This document shows, in pieces, positions 11,440-22,100 of a stretch of DNA of 64,000 nucleotides. A model generated the notes under the pieces. The model made no database searches, was not told the origin of the DNA, and saw only the letters and a list, made by a program, of their open reading frames with translations. Each line of letters starts with the position of its first letter. Position 1 is the first letter of the stretch. The stretch lies in NCBI GenBank assembly GCA_964036295.1, contig OZ038464.1, positions 4,529,501-4,593,500 on the forward strand, given 5' to 3'. Origin of the DNA: Plumapathes pennacea (lineage: Eukaryota > Cnidaria > Anthozoa > Antipatharia > Myriopathidae). The translations under genes and the position numbers were made by a program.

Positions 11440-13640
11440 CGGTCAAAAGTTGTTTCAATTTGTCGTGGTTTAACAGGACTGTTTAATTGTTGTAACCGTA
11501 AGCCATTGACCGACTTTTATTCACAGTTGAAAATATTGGAAAAGAAAAAGAAAAAGAAAAAAAAAAAGACAAATGGCATCAGAAACGTGAGTTCAAATAG
11601 AAGCTGAGCGAACAAAAGAACACCGAGAGCAGCATGATGATGATGACTGAAATGAAAGAAAAGAGAGACGCCATGATAAAAATACGTAAAAAGGAACGTG
11701 AACGGAATGAACGATCCAGAATCATAAGTCGGGAAGAATTTAGAAAACAGCCGAAGAATTAACGTGAAATGTTTTGAACCCAGTTGAATCAAGAACGCAA
11801 AGCAAACCACGCTAGATTTAACAAATTAGAAAATGAAATTAGCGTGCAGCAAGAAAGCAGCTGCTCAAGAGAAATAAAAGGAGCAGAAGAGTTAGGGGCA
11901 ACAGTTGAGAGATTGACAGAACCCTCGGGGATCGCTATGGAACAAAAAGGTTTGAAAAATTGAAGCACGTCTTAAAAGCCGTTTTCACAACGCAACACAT
12001 AACTAGAGGCCAGAAGTTTCTAATTGTAGACCCTATGTACGTATTAATGTAACATAAATCTAGATTATTAGTTTTGTGAGGATACGGAAGAACTAGAGTA
12101 GAATCGATAAGAGTATTTTAAGAGCATATGCACTGTACTGTATTGCAGGAAGTACCCCCACTCCCCCGTTGGTTTCGTTTAGCGCTAGGTCGAAACTCAA
12201 CAAAGTTCCTGATCATCGCGCTTCTGATGGTATAATAAATTATTGCAGTAATTCCCGCTCTCTAACAGGTAAGAGACTCTATGAAACAGAAAACAGCAAT
12301 TACACCTCTGAGCCCAGGCACAACTCACATGAAGACATCGTCTAAACTTGTAGTTTTGGCTTTAGCTTCTTTCATTAATCCGATATTTGTTCGGGAACGG
12401 TGAAAACAAAGATTATTGTTAGCTCTGACTGTTTGCTGGCCGCCTTAGATTGGGCGGTCTTGACACTCGAACGAGAACGCGTACATGCACTCTTGTGGAT
12501 ACGGGTCGACAACTAAAAATCTATAGCGGTGGGGTAACCGTCTCATTCGCGATTCATCACGTATATACAGTTTGGATCTAGTCCTAGTGAGTTCAGCAGC
12601 TGCAGGCAAACTCTTGTTGCGCTCTTCAAACAGTCAAGATCGCGTGATTAAAAAAATATATATGTTTTCCACGTCTGAGGCAGCTGCACAAACCATTTTG
12701 TCTGTGCATGAAAAGCAATGTGTTCTTTCTTTGAGTGTACAGCTTGGCTTCTAAATGATCGCATATTTTACATAAAGTATCGCTGAATCGCCGTGATTTT
12801 TAATTTTGAACGGCCAGAATTCATTACAAGGCATTTCTGGGATTATATTACAACTTTTGGCAAGTTCAGGTGTGGTTTAACAACAGGGATGTGAACTTGT
12901 GTCACGGCAGCAAAACTTTACTAATGTTGTGAGAGAAACTTCTGTACTGAGAAGCTTGATGTTTGCTCGTACCTCATTTTAAAGATTTCTCTTAGCGGTA
13001 AAAGTAAATCAAACTACTTGGTCCGGACGTAGCATGTCATTTTGCTTTTCTCTTAGACACGACTGGCGTTGCCAGTGAGTTCGTTGGGTAGGGTCGAGAC
13101 CAGAAGAAACTAAAATGGAAAGTAGGGACAAGAGCGAGACTCCCAAAAGAGACTTTCAGTTTCTCACCAGAAAAATATCATACAATATAGAGAACTTTAC
13201 TATTCACACCTTGCTCAAATGAAACCTTTTACTATAAGCTGTCACTACAACACTCATACTCTTGTTTCTTAAAGGTTGAGCGACTCTGCATTTTGATTTC
13301 TGGAGTAAAACGTTAGCCAGCTAGAAAAGAGTAATGCGTGACTTATCTTTTCATGCTCACTCGATTTTGACAGTTTGACTTTGAACACTTATTTCTAATC
13401 AGAGGCCACGATAATCTAGCCTTCGCCTCAATACTTATGTACATTTTTTACTGAATGCGTTTCTTCTATGAGGTTTTTGAGTATTCCCGCTCCGTGACAA
13501 ATATAAAATTGACAGCGAGGAAAGTAACACGAGGCTTGTTTACAATATTATTGCGGTTTTGTTCACAGTGTGTTCAGTCATTTGTGACTAACAAACTCAA
13601 TGCTCAGAACTATTTCGGTGTATTTTTCAAATCTAGTATA
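11440..13640 (+). repeat. Decayed tandem array, unit R3
   Basis: Third large unit, with the same order as R1 and R2 but shorter because part of the spacer is missing near 12,150. The coiled-coil remnant is at its start, the TATATACAG segment near 12,556, and an M1-like MITE near 13,140. Confidence 0.65.
11527..11990 (+). pseudogene. Coiled-coil exon remnant, copy C
   Basis: TTATTCACAG precedes TTGAAAATATTGG, which reads LKILEKKKKK and then runs through a purine-rich lysine tract. The downstream KLSEQ and EMKEKRDAMIK phrases are present but need frame changes. It is closest to copy D at 41,520, which shares the acceptor and upstream intron-like bases. Confidence 0.5.
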
Positions 13641-14130
13641 CAGCTAGACTGGCGTTGCTAGTGAGCTCGCGGCGTGAGTTGCGTCGAGACCAGAATATAC
13701 TAAAATGAAAGTAGCGACAAGAGCGGAAATCACAAGAGACTTCCAGTTTCTCACCAGAGAAATATCACACAGTATAGAGAACTTGGCTTTTTACACCTTG
13801 CTCAAATGAAACCTGATTAAACTATAAATTCTCATTACAACTTGCCTCTTAAAAGTTGAGCTACTCTGCATTTTGAGCTTAGGAGTGAAGGGGTCTGCCG
13901 ACAAGAAAAGCTGAGTAATGCGTGACATTATCTTTTTTATGCACAATCGATTTTTGGCAGTTTGACTTCGAACACTTATCTCTAATCAGAGGCCACGATT
14001 AATCCAGCCTTCGCTTCAATACTTATCTGTTTCTTTTATTAGCTGAATGCGTTTCTTCTATCAGGCTTTCGAGTATTCGTGTTTTGTAACAAATATAAGA
14101 TTGAAAGAGAGGAATGTAACTCGATACTTG
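13641..14130 (+). repeat. Partial extra copy of the R-unit tail
   Basis: This stretch repeats the segment beginning AGACTGGCGTTGC and running through the M1-like MITE to the end of R3. It is a truncated fourth copy that closes the array. Confidence 0.55.
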
Positions 14131-14700
14131 TTTACAATATTATTAGGGCCCTGTAGGGGGGTATCCATGTCCCCCATCTGAATTTCAAAACTAGGTATGT
14201 CGCAATTTCGAAACATCCCGTCGGAAATTCGACCAATGACGTCATTCACGCGAAAATCTGAAACATCCTCTACATAATTTTTAAGCCATCCAATCATTTA
14301 CAGTTTGGGTGGAGCTAGCATTTTGTGAGAAAGCGTTCAAGCGCCGAAGGCGTGACACATTAGGGGAGTCCGGGGCCATGATCCCCCGGAATATTTTGAA
14401 ATCTAGATTCGCTGAAACACCATTCTTGCATTTTGAGGACTCTTTTGACCAAATGTAAACGTTCAAACCAACACTTTCAAAACCGCACTTTTTGCGAAAT
14501 ACACTAAAATAAAATACTGTTGTCAGTTTAGGGGTAAAATCAACTGACAGCACATCTCAAGTTGTTCGCGAAGTCACCTTACGTCATCGCTTATCACGTG
14601 ACAATGTGAATCAACCACCGTGTGCTGATTCGTGGCCCAGAAAGAAAATAATAATAACGATGAATACGGTGTAGAATTAAGCTCGTCGGGCTACGCCCAA
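14131..14700. other. Unassigned stretch
   Basis: Two minus-strand open frames of 78 and 90 codons lie here, but neither shows a recognisable domain. Pairs such as GGGGGGTATCC and GATCCCCCGG give it a transposon-like look. No function is proposed. Confidence 0.3.
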
Positions 14701-14707
14701 CGAGCAA

Positions 14708-14880
14708 TTAGTATAGGTAATCGCATGATTTCGAGTGCAATTTGGAATAAATTAGCACGAGTAAATTTTTCAAAGACCACAAAATTGCACGAGTGCCGCG
14801 CGAGTGCAATTTGTGGTCTTTGAAAACTTTACGAGTGCTCATTTATTCCAAAATTGCACGAGGAATCATGTGATTACTTG
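14708..14880. mobile_element. Foldback MITE A, left copy
   Basis: The two halves are inverted complements: TCAAAGACCACAAA pairs with TTTGTGGTCTTTGA, and GTAATCGCATGATT pairs imperfectly with AATCATGTGATTAC. An almost identical element occurs at 25,820-25,990, where it is directly joined to MITE B. Here the two are separated by the Harbinger remnant at 14,888-16,586. Confidence 0.7.
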
Positions 14881-15024
14881 TTAATAAGGCCGCGGTTACA
14901 TTTGAGCTAAAATCACGTTTTTAGCATGCTCACAAGTGACCGAACACTTAGCGCGCTTATACATTCCTAGCGTTCTCCGGTCACACTGGTGCAGATGCTA
15001 ACACGCTAAATAAACATCAAATTA

Positions 15025-15184
15025 ACAAATTGACGTCAGTTTTTTATGTGTCTGTCCTCTTATTGATCATGAAATGCATCATAACATTGTCAAAAAGTTG
15101 TGGATCCACGAGGCGCTTCGCCGTTATGACACGTTTCATGATCAATAAGAGGACAGACACAAAAAAAACTGACGTCAATTTGTT
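15025..15184. repeat. Near-perfect palindrome 1
   Basis: Two arms of about 61 nt, 15025-15085 and 15124-15184, are inverted complements with few mismatches and contain TGACGTCAGTTTTTT and TCTTATTGATCATGAAA. The spacer is about 38 nt. It lies in the Harbinger remnant. Confidence 0.8.
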
Positions 15185-15232
15185 TTTTACAATAACAAAA
15201 CTCAGGCGACGATGCGGGGAAAACACACAAGA

Positions 15233-15528
15233 ATCCGTTCATGTAGCAACGAGGACATCTCGAGCTAAGTGACCAGGCCTGATTACAATAGCTCTAATCC
15301 GATTGGACGTTGGATGTCATGGCGTCGCGCAAAATTTCCCCCACCAGGGTAGACACATCTGAATATACCCGTGGGTAGTATAGGTGGGACGGTGATATTC
15401 AAATGTGTCTACCCTGGTGGGGGAAATTTTGCGCGTCGCCATGACATCCAACGTCCAATCGGATTAGAGCTATTGTAATCAGGCCTGGTCACTGAGCTCG
15501 AGATGTCCTCGTTGCTACATGAACGGAT
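15233..15528. repeat. Near-perfect palindrome 2
   Basis: Arms of about 134 nt, 15233-15366 and 15395-15528, match as inverted complements with a handful of differences, for example CTAAGTGACC against CTCAGTGACC. The spacer is about 28 nt. Such a structure would form a long hairpin in single-stranded DNA or RNA. Confidence 0.85.
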
Positions 15529-15963
15529 CAACAGATAGTGAAACGTTGGTCTTCGGCGGCAGAAATGCATGCTTTTTGAAGGCAAGAGAGTGAGCTTTCG
15601 ATGTGCGAGTGAAGAGGATATGCATTCCAACCTTCGGCGATTGCTATCGATGAGAAAAGAGGTGACTGAAGCAGAATTAGGGTGATTTTTTGACTTCGTA
15701 AGTTCAACGGTCGTTTCGCTTGTGTACTGCCTTGTCATTATATATACAGACTGAATCAGCACCATATGAAAATCGCTCAAAACGCGGCTTGAAACTGCCC
15801 AGAAATGATACACAAGGAATAAAAGCACACAAGGAACAACATAGGTGAAGTATTTCTTTAATTTGAAAGCTTTTTTTTTTCAACTCATACAGTAAGATTG
15901 GGGAGCCTGTGATTGTACTAAATAAAAGTAAACATAAGTGAGGACTTTCAGTACAGTAATGAT

Positions 15964-16368
15964 ATGGCGAACGGATCACTTGTTTTTATATTATTTCTCA
16001 TAATTCGACGCTTGCAAAGTATCAGACGACGGAATGAAAGAATTCACAGGAGGCGACTGTTTGCTATTCTTCAGCAAGTTCGAAGACGACGCCGATGCTT
16101 GTTTTGGTCCATGCAGATGAATATTATAGACCTAAATCGGAGACAGGAGAGAGGCGGAATGGCGAGAAGGCCGTGGGTTTTACCCAGACCAACAACCGGT
16201 TGGTTCGAAGTTCACTGGAACGATGATGTACAGGCCCGATATTAGAAACAACACTTTCGAATGAGTAAAGGCAACTTTTATGATCTCGTGGCACTCGTGG
16301 CGCCACGGATGTCTCGCAGAGACACAATTTCGCCGTGCTATCCCGATTGGCTGCTTTTATTTCTTTAG
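15964..16368 (+). pseudogene. Harbinger-like transposase, N-terminal remnant
   Basis: The frame reads RRPWVLPRPTTGWFEVHW and then, after an in-frame TAG at 16243, QHFRMSKGNFYDLVALVAP and RMSRRDTIS. This order (Trp-rich start, FRMS-x-x-x-F-x-x-L, P-R-x-x-R-x-D-T) is typical of the region upstream of the DDE domain in PIF/Harbinger transposases. A stop interrupts it and the frame ends at 16,368 without any DDE residues, so it is dead. Confidence 0.6.
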
Positions 16369-16586
16369 TTAAAAGGTGTGTAATTAGCGCGCTGCTAGCT
16401 TGCCCACGAGGTTCTTAATAGCGCGCTGCGGTCCTTGTGAAGATCGGTGCGGTTTGGGTCATAATTATTTAAGGCACGCTAAAATTTTATGTCCTGCCGG
16501 TCACACTGCAGTTTAACGATAAGCGCGCTATGTAAACATTGTTTCGTTTAGATAGCTCGCTTTTTAGCTCGAATGTAACCGCGGCC

Positions 16587-16890
16587 ACATGCATACAATA
16601 ATTTACGTCGCAAAATATTTTTTCAATTTCGTTGCAATGACAAGTGTCTCAAAAACTTTGTTTCTCGTGAACAGGATCGGAATCGTCCTAAGGAACGATA
16701 AAAAACATGCTTTCTCTGTTGTTTGGCTTTACAAATACGCGCGCCAGCTGTCGGCAACTTTTAATTTCAAATTTCTGCACTCTTAATTTCACATTTCTGC
16801 ACTGTTAATTACACATTTTTGCACTGTTTGGGATAAATTGACGCGCGCTCAGCCAATCAGAATGCAGAAATTATTGTATGCATGTTATTA
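16587..16890. mobile_element. MITE B, left copy
   Basis: Terminal inverted repeats ACATGCATACAATAATTT and AAATTATTGTATGCATGT bound about 300 bp with no coding capacity. A second copy lies at 25,998-26,283. Confidence 0.7.
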
Positions 16891-16994
16891 ATATGTTAAT
16901 AGAAATGTGTTTCATATAAAAACAAGCATTCAGTGTTCAGTACTGCATCCTGCTTGTGTGCAACCAAAAGGTATTTGAACAAATGATTTATTAC

Positions 16995-17072
<78 letters not shown>

Positions 17073-17080
17073 GTAATAAT
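16995..17080. repeat. (AAT)n microsatellite
   Basis: About 27 almost uninterrupted AAT units. Confidence 0.95.
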
Positions 17081-17186
17081 ACAATAACTTTATTTAAGTG
17101 TCAATGTATTTAGCCTTTTGCAAAGTAATCAGGGACACTGTAAAATAATTTGCTGGCAAAAGTAATTGGGAATTAAATTATTAGAT

Positions 17187-18529
17187 AGTAATATATACAA
17201 CAAATACTACTTATGGACCGAGCGTGAGGTCTGTACGGAGAAATTATCGCCCGAGGTTTTGAACATACAGACCGAGCCGCTTCGGCGAGGTCTGTACGGT
17301 CAAGACCGAGGGCGATATTTTCCTCGTACAGACCGAGCAACCGAGATCAATAAGTAGTTTATTATATGGCTTCAAAGTTTTACATCAAAACAAACATCGA
17401 ACAGCACTTCGTCTCCGAACAACTTACGTGCGTACGCATGCACTGACTCAGCGCGTTTAGACTAAATTAGTGACCACAGCTTCTCAATTTTGCAAACTTA
17501 TACAATACTTGAGATATATAAATATTTGACACATCGGATGAATTCAGATGAGCTTGAATTTTTAAAGTACAAGCCCCAAATGTGCCGGCTTTGGTTCAGC
17601 GAAAACGTCACTCGGTATAAAACCCATCACGAGCGTGGCGAACTAAAAATAGTTTTCCTTCTTCTTTTTCTTCTTCTTCTTCTTCTGATAAGCGATTTCC
17701 AACACAAAATTAGCAGAATTTTATTTGCTCCAAGCGTTTGTATATGACATGCGATCACAACATTCAAACGCGGGATTCAAACAAAGAAACTATTAAAGAA
17801 ACTACAATATTTCGTATCCCTCAACCGTCGGCACAGAAAATTGTGCGAATCAAAAGTTTATCATTTTCTCAACAGAAAGATAAGTTCCTTCACTCAAGTC
17901 TTCAAAGATGTTGAAATGAAACGGCGTTCACACTCTTAAAATGCCATACTTACAGTTTCATTAAGCTTCGCGATGCCACAAACCAAGTCAACAAATCTTC
18001 AACTCCAACCGTTTTCTCGGCTTGCAAATTAGTTTCCGTGGTGGTATTTTTTTCTCACATATTTTCGTTCTACCGCCTTGCCTTCAGCCAAACGTAGCCG
18101 ACATATTCACTGAAAGCAAAGAACTGCACGACCTCGTGATTCATGTGTTCAATCTGCCGGTCCGTAATCGAGCACACGGGCGTTACAGGAAAATAATGAC
18201 CGGCAAACACACCAATCAGAGCGCGCAATTTCACCGGAAGTAGCTCCAGCCATATAATAATTACCAAATATTTTACATTAGCTCTAACTGAACTGGTGGG
18301 ATATAAATTAATCCGGTTAGAACTTGTGAAAAGTAACTAAAGTTATCTATGAGACAAGAGGTCCCTCTTACGTATGTTTTTCTTAAATCTATGGAAGTTA
18401 AATATATTTCTGTCCGTACTGCTGAAGATGCAATTTCCGTAACTGCTAATAATAAGTACTCTAATCATATGTATATGACGCATACAGTAGCTTACTTGTG
18501 CTGATCTGATACTATTCGTCTTTTTCCAG
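17187..18529. other. Foldback segment and upstream region of gene 1
   Basis: At 17,217-17,346 GGTCTGTACGGAGAAATTAT is imperfectly inverted as ATATTTTCCTCGTACAGACC, a small foldback. The rest up to 18,529 holds short open frames without recognisable domains. Any 5' exon or promoter of gene 1 should be here, but none can be identified with confidence. Confidence 0.4.
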
Positions 18530-19171
18530 CTAGGGACATCATTCTTCCAGCAATGGCTTTTATCAAGAAAGCTGTAGCTTTTAGCCAGCCAGATAAAAAA
18601 GGTAGTTCCCTGTATGCTATCAGAGAAGATACCCATACCCCTGGACAAGATGGTAACAGATTAGGAACAGCATGTGCAGTAAAGAAGAAGATAGGAAAGA
18701 CAAAGGAATATTGTCTGATGACATGGAACAAAGTTGGACAAAACGCCACTCAAGGATTGACAGTAGAGCGGTGTTTGTTTCAGGAACGCAAAGCAAAGCA
18801 TGAGAGCATGAAGATTGACAGCCCTTCGGAAGAAAATGGCATTTCTTACTTTGAAGTGAAAAAACCAGTGTGTTATTTAAACTTGATTGATCACAAGTTG
18901 TCCAAAGAGGAGTTGAAAGTGTTTCAAGCATGCTTTTCAGCTCATACTTTTGTAGACAAAGTGGTAATACAACTTGAGTTTAAGCTGCACCATGGAGAGT
19001 ATGAACTGATTAAAATCACACCACAAGAGCAGCATAGATTTGACAGGAATTGTGCCATTGGAGCACCCATCATTGTCGAGTTGGGCAGAAAAGACACAGT
19101 CATTGGTGTCCTGGGCATTAAGTCACCTGATGGCAAACTTGTGCCTGTTTTCCATGAACATGTTGGCATGG
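18530..19171 (+). CDS. Gene 1 exon: N-terminal domain, possible inactive trypsin fold
   Basis: This exon encodes about 210 residues between an acceptor TTTTTCCAG and a donor GGTATGT, phase 1 on both sides. It contains GTACAVKKKIGKTKEYCLMT followed by WNKV, and near its end NCAIGAPIIVELGRKDTVIG followed by VLGI. In trypsin-fold proteins the matching places are G-T-x-F...LT-x-x-HV and G-x-SG-x-P...V-x-G-V. Here Lys stands at the His position and Ile at the Ser position, so it would be catalytically dead if the fold call is right. The middle is Glu/Lys-rich with KPVCYLNLIDHKLSKEELKV. The assignment rests on a few motifs; it could instead be an unrelated cnidarian NLR N-terminal domain. Confidence 0.55.
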
Positions 19172-22100
19172 GTATGTAAAAATTAATGTAGATATTCCTT
19201 CCCAAATACTTGCATATACTTGTGAGCTAATGATCTTAATTTACTAAGCAAATTAGCAACATGGAATTTCAAACAGTGTTGTACTGTACAGTAGATCACA
19301 CAATTTCTAATTCTAAGTTTGGATGGGACTTTTCTAATTTCAAAATCTGTTTTTTGTACATTCTATAGTTATCAGTCTTATTGGCATTCCCTTGATTTAG
19401 TGAGCTAAAGTGTGTGATGGAAAGAGAACGGGAAAGGGAAGGAGTGTCAGAGAGGACAGGGACAGCTACAAACACAACTCTGATTTGTCCACCAATAACA
19501 ACTGTATAGTCATTTCAGTGCTTGATATTAACACTTGTTTGGTGGGGCAGGAAAATTTAAGGCCGGGCAACCAGATATTATGAAACATTCTATTGCTTGA
19601 AGTCAATCTACAGTCCAAAGGGCAACCAACCTAAAATCTTAATGTGGAGCACTGCATTTTGTTTATTACACAGTATATCCATTAGAACCACCTCAGAATG
19701 TGAGATTTCCTCACAAAGATTCAACAAGTATTCTGGTGCAGTGGGATGAAGTACCACAGGGTGATCAGAATAGAGTCATCAAGGGATACAAGGTCATGTG
19801 TACAGCATCACAGAGTGGAGTACAAAAGACAACAACAGTGTCTGCTCCAACTAATTCTCTAAACCTGACAGAGCTGGACAAATTCACAGAGTATGACATC
19901 AGTGTCCTGGCATACACTGCTGCTGGAGATGGACCAGCGAGTTCTGCCATGAGAGTGAAGACAGCTGAAGACAGTAAGTTATTATAATATTGTTTCTTGT
20001 GATAATAAATTATAAGGCTGAGCAGGAGAGGCTCTGCAAGTAACATTTTTCTCGTTCCCACCAAAGTAATATTACTAAAAGGCGCTAGCAAATATATTCT
20101 TGTTCACCTTGTGAGTCTGTCTATAAGTGCTGTATTGTTTTATAGGGGCATGTTTTATACATGTACATTACGTCTAATTATTAAGTACAGGGCAGGGACG
20201 ACGGCAACATTGGCTTAACAAAAGTAATCACAGAAGACATAAATATCAAAATAAATGAATATCTGAAATTGACATGATCTTTCGGTCATTGAGCTCTCGC
20301 TTGAGGCTTCAAATGCTTCTTTTTTTAGGTTGTTGTCATGACATGGACAATATTTTGAGGAAATATATCAGTCGTTCTTCTTAGGAAGAGATGATGAAAG
20401 CAACAGAACCTCGGTAAAACGGAACAAATTGAGAATTGTACATGCAAGGATAAACAAAGTTACAAACACAACAAATAACAAATTTGGAGGCACTTCTTTC
20501 CTGGTTCCTTGCATTGCCTTTGCCATCCTAGTTTTACTTGACTCCCTTTAGCCACTTTAGAAGAACTTCTAAAGCAGTTTATTTTTGTAAGGGTCAGATG
20601 CCTTTGATGTGAGACTTTTTATTCTATCAGAGGCCGAGGCCAGCCACAACCAGACCGACCATTCACAATCGGTCCAATACATTATGTTCCTCTCAGACGA
20701 GAAAGAATTTGATAAATGAATTTATTTTCCTGTTGACCTATTAGGACCCAGCTCCCCTCCTCAGAATGTCACAGCTCGCAACAATGGCCCAACAAGTATT
20801 CTGGTGCAGTGGGACGAAGTGCCGCAAGACGATCAGAATGGAGTCATTACAGAATATGCAGTTCTGTTCAAAGATTTAAAGAGTGGAATAGAGGACAGGA
20901 AAACAGTGAATGCTCCAACTAAGATTCTTGAACTGAGTTCACTGAAGAAATCAAGCAACTACAACATTAGTGTGCAGGCTTCTACAGCAGCTGGAGCTGG
21001 ACCAAGAAGTGACGTCAAGACAGTAGCAACACCTGAAGGAGGTAAGTATCAATATTGTGTTCAATATAGAAAAAAACCTTTCCCGTTTTGGACGCCACAA
21101 AGCAGTTGAGCTTACAGGGTTTTCTTTTTGGTAATAAAAACTCGTCATGACGTCATGACAGATCATGATGTAGAGATACTGGGGCTGATGATATAGTTTT
21201 CCAAATTGAGTAAGATGAGACTGAATGAAAAGAAAAACGAGAAGAGAAGAAAACTACGGATCACGAGTCAAGACAGTCTTCTGAGTTGAGAAGATCCCCT
21301 TTTCTGACAAACCAACTATTCTGTGCATGCTGTACGTGGATTTATTATATAGACACGAGTGTTTTACTGGAAAATATACCGTGCGTAAAATCCATACGAA
21401 ACTACATCCAGGACCTAAGTGGCGTATTTTCCATATCCTCACTAGTGAGGATATCGTTGGCATCATTTCTCGCTTTTGCACGGTTGTTTGTGCAATTTCT
21501 CGTAAAACACTCGTGTCTAATATAATAAAAAGAAAATTACATGGTGGATTGAAGATATGGATTTTACTTTCGAGTGGTAAAAACAACATTTTACTCACTC
21601 GCGAAGCGCTTGTTCGTAAAATATTGTTTTTACCACTCGAAAATAAAATTCATATCTTCACGCCGCCGTGTAATATCCTCTATGTATATTCATATCATTG
21701 AAATGACTAGATAAATTAATGTTATCAAAAATTGTTCGTTTTTATATCTAACAATAACATAAACACATACATTAAAAAAAAAAACAGATGGAGTGGATAA
21801 ACAGCCACAGGTAGAGAAATATATACTCAGCTAGGGTTGCCATTGTGTGGGAAAAGTCAGGCAAAAGTTCATTTTTTCAAAATCATGGAAAAGTCAGCGA
21901 ATTTTGCATCAAGTCAAGGAAAAGTCTGGACTCTCGTCAAAGTCATTGAAGAAGCTTCGATACTGATTATGCACAAGACAATGTCATTTCAAAAACATTT
22001 TTATGAAGATGAAGAAAAACAGTGTGATAACCTTCAAAAGAAACTTAAGCGAATGCAAAGTTAAGGGAAATCATGGTCATCGGTTACATGTACATCATAC

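Larger units (their letters stand above)
14888..16586 (+). mobile_element. PIF/Harbinger-type DNA transposon remnant
   Basis: The ends are inverted repeats: GGCCGCGGTTACATTTGAGC on the left and the inverse of GGCCGCGGTTACATTCGAGC on the right, followed by further inverted matches around AGCGCGCTTA and GGTCACACTG. The segment interrupts a composite MITE whose uninterrupted form is at 25,820-26,283 (GTTAATAACATGCAT), so the borders are well placed. The right half encodes an N-terminal piece of a Harbinger-type transposase. Most of the catalytic domain is missing. Two long palindromes lie in the left half and look like later insertions. The target duplication is unclear, with at most one A. Confidence 0.65.

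Noticed and set aside
15409-15828. 139-codon minus-strand frame in the Harbinger remnant
   Set aside because: It crosses the large palindrome arm and shows no transposase or Myb-like motif.
16896-17084. Poly-Tyr frame
   Set aside because: It is a translation of the AAT microsatellite.
21837-22064. 75-codon frame with repeated GKS/KVW phrases in a gene 1 intron
   Set aside because: The repeated GGAAAAGTCA motif is typical of dispersed noncoding repeats; no splice sites fit gene 1.
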